64,000 bases of DNA. It comes from Nonomuraea indica. GTDB taxonomy: Bacteria; Actinomycetota; Actinomycetes; Streptosporangiales; Streptosporangiaceae. How positions within the stretch are numbered: the first letter of the stretch is position 1; each line of letters starts with the position of its first letter. This document shows positions 63,267-64,000 of this stretch, one piece after another. Both the position numbers and the translations under genes were made by a program. The notes beneath the pieces were generated by a model, which saw nothing but the letters and a program-made list of their open reading frames with translations, made no database searches and was not told the origin of the DNA. The stretch is from positions 89,608 through 153,607 of the forward strand of contig NZ_KZ559468.1 of NCBI RefSeq assembly GCF_002850745.1, written 5' to 3'.

Positions 63267-64000
63267 ATGGAACCCCCCGTCCGGCTGGCGAGTACGGGCA
63301 CGATCATCCACGGCGTGTCCGTGGGGGAGGTGCTCGGCGTGTCCACCCTCGCGCAGGCGCGGCTGATCGCGGGGGAGAGCGGGCTGGGCCGCATCGTGCA
63401 GCGCCTCAACGTCATGGAGGTGCCCGACATCCTGGCCTGGGTCAAGCCGCACGAGCTGCTGCTCACCACCGGCTACCCGCTGCGCAACACGCCGCAGTCG
63501 CTCGGCCGCCTGGTGTCCGACCTGGACGAGCGGGGCCTCGCGGCGCTGGCCATCAAGCTCGGCCGCTACGTCGACGAGCTGCCCGGCGAGATGGTGGAGC
63601 AGGCCGACCGGCTCGGCTTCCCGCTGATCCTGCTGCCCGACGACGTCGGCTTCGACGACATCCTCAACCAGGTGCTCACCGACATCCTCAACCGGCAGGC
63701 GGCCGTGCTGGCCCGCGCCGAGGAGGCGCACCGGGCGCTGGTGCAGGTGGTGCTGGCGGGCGGCGGGCTGGACGAGGTGACCGAAGGGGTGGCCGGGCTG
63801 CTCGACGTCGCGGTCGCCGCGGTGGACGGCGGCGGGCGGGTGCTGGCCACGGCGGGACCACCCGACCACGTGACGGTCCTGCGGGAGTCGATCCGCCGCG
63901 AGGCCCCCGCCGGCGCCCCGCCGCGCAGCGGGAGATCGGGCACGGAACAGGCCCGCCGCGAGGCCCCGGCGGGGCGGCCGGGAGGCCGGGGGGGGGCGCC
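63267..64000 (+). CDS. PucR-family transcription regulator, N-terminal part
   Basis: About 244 residues are visible; the frame remains open at the right edge. The N-terminus is a PucR domain (VGEVLGVSTLAQARLIAGES, GLGRIVQRLNVMEVPDILAWV, LLLTTGYPLRN, ALAIKLGRYVDELP). The helix-turn-helix of this family lies at the C-terminus and is outside the window. PucR proteins control purine and allantoin use and respond to catabolites, which fits the divergent AllFGH genes. A run of nine G at the end of the window falls in this frame, so the last residues are uncertain. Confidence 0.88.
   Translation, partial: MEPPVRLASTGTIIHGVSVGEVLGVSTLAQARLIAGESGLGRIVQRLNVMEVPDILAWVKPHELLLTTGYPLRNTPQSLGRLVSDLDERGLAALAIKLGRYVDELPGEMVEQADRLGFPLILLPDDVGFDDILNQVLTDILNRQAAVLARAEEAHRALVQVVLAGGGLDEVTEGVAGLLDVAVAAVDGGGRVLATAGPPDHVTVLRESIRREAPAGAPPRSGRSGTEQARREAPAGRPGGRGGA

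Overview
The window is very GC-rich, densely coded and rich in GTG and TTG starts. It carries families typical of filamentous actinomycetes: WhiB, a DUF397/XRE regulator pair, a conservon-type NIT kinase, a coproporphyrin-branch heme pathway, an actinobacterial sulfur leader peptide and an iron box. I read it as a chromosomal segment of a Streptomyces-like or Streptosporangiales-type actinomycete. The family-level assignment is inference; no rRNA, tRNA, phage or IS element was seen.

Layout. 1-439: start of a Gfo/Idh/MocA oxidoreductase behind a LacI-type operator. 544-7283: RNase D, DUF3000, a small zinc-ribbon protein and heme synthesis (hemE, hemY/cgoX, chdC), with a DUF4349 lipoprotein between the heme genes. 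7371-11680: a low-complexity membrane protein, MsrB, a LigD-type polymerase and a TPR protein. 11699-19007: aldehyde dehydrogenase, PgeF, OsmC, GlgX, a small membrane protein, a RibD-C reductase and an ATP-dependent DNA ligase. 19019-21182: an ankyrin/HEAT protein and a DUF1707 protein. 21308-25334: a compact, overlapping sulfite-to-sulfide operon (sulfite reductase, CxxC protein, CysH, sirohydrochlorin chelatase) with a leader peptide, a promoter and a palindromic operator.

25380-35501: a DinB-like protein, YccF, and a two-sided TAXI-TRAP locus. One side holds binding protein plus fused permease. The other holds a NIT-HAMP-HATPase kinase fused to a Roadblock domain, an OmpR regulator and a second TAXI binding protein, with a convergent classical kinase. 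35637-37955: a YihY protein, then a ZTP riboswitch and glyA with a strong terminator. 38203-41016: anti-sigma/ECF sigma pair and rsgA. 41081-41262: tandem hairpin repeats. 41379-44470: phosphoribosyltransferase, a HATPase/XRE/DUF397 regulatory set sharing one palindromic operator core, and WhiB. 44572-49309: a sucrase-ferredoxin protein behind an iron box, glpD-TetR, and a divergent alkylglycerone-phosphate-synthase-like flavoenzyme. 49504-56738: a TPR-like protein, metallophosphoesterase, family-A polymerase, beta-propeller lipoprotein, MFS transporter and MOSC protein. 56785-59271: a Ser/Thr kinase with a recently duplicated linker. 59403-64000: an AllH-AllF-AllG (oxamate carbamoyltransferase type) operon divergent from a PucR regulator cut by the window edge.

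The strongest unusual items are the kinase-Roadblock fusion with its orphan TAXI binding protein, the leader/operator architecture of the sulfur operon, the shared TGCACGTGCA operator of the XRE/DUF397 set, the ZTP riboswitch before glyA, the iron box before the sucrase-ferredoxin gene, and several tandem repeats inside or beside genes (33-bp, 35-39-bp and 120-bp units).
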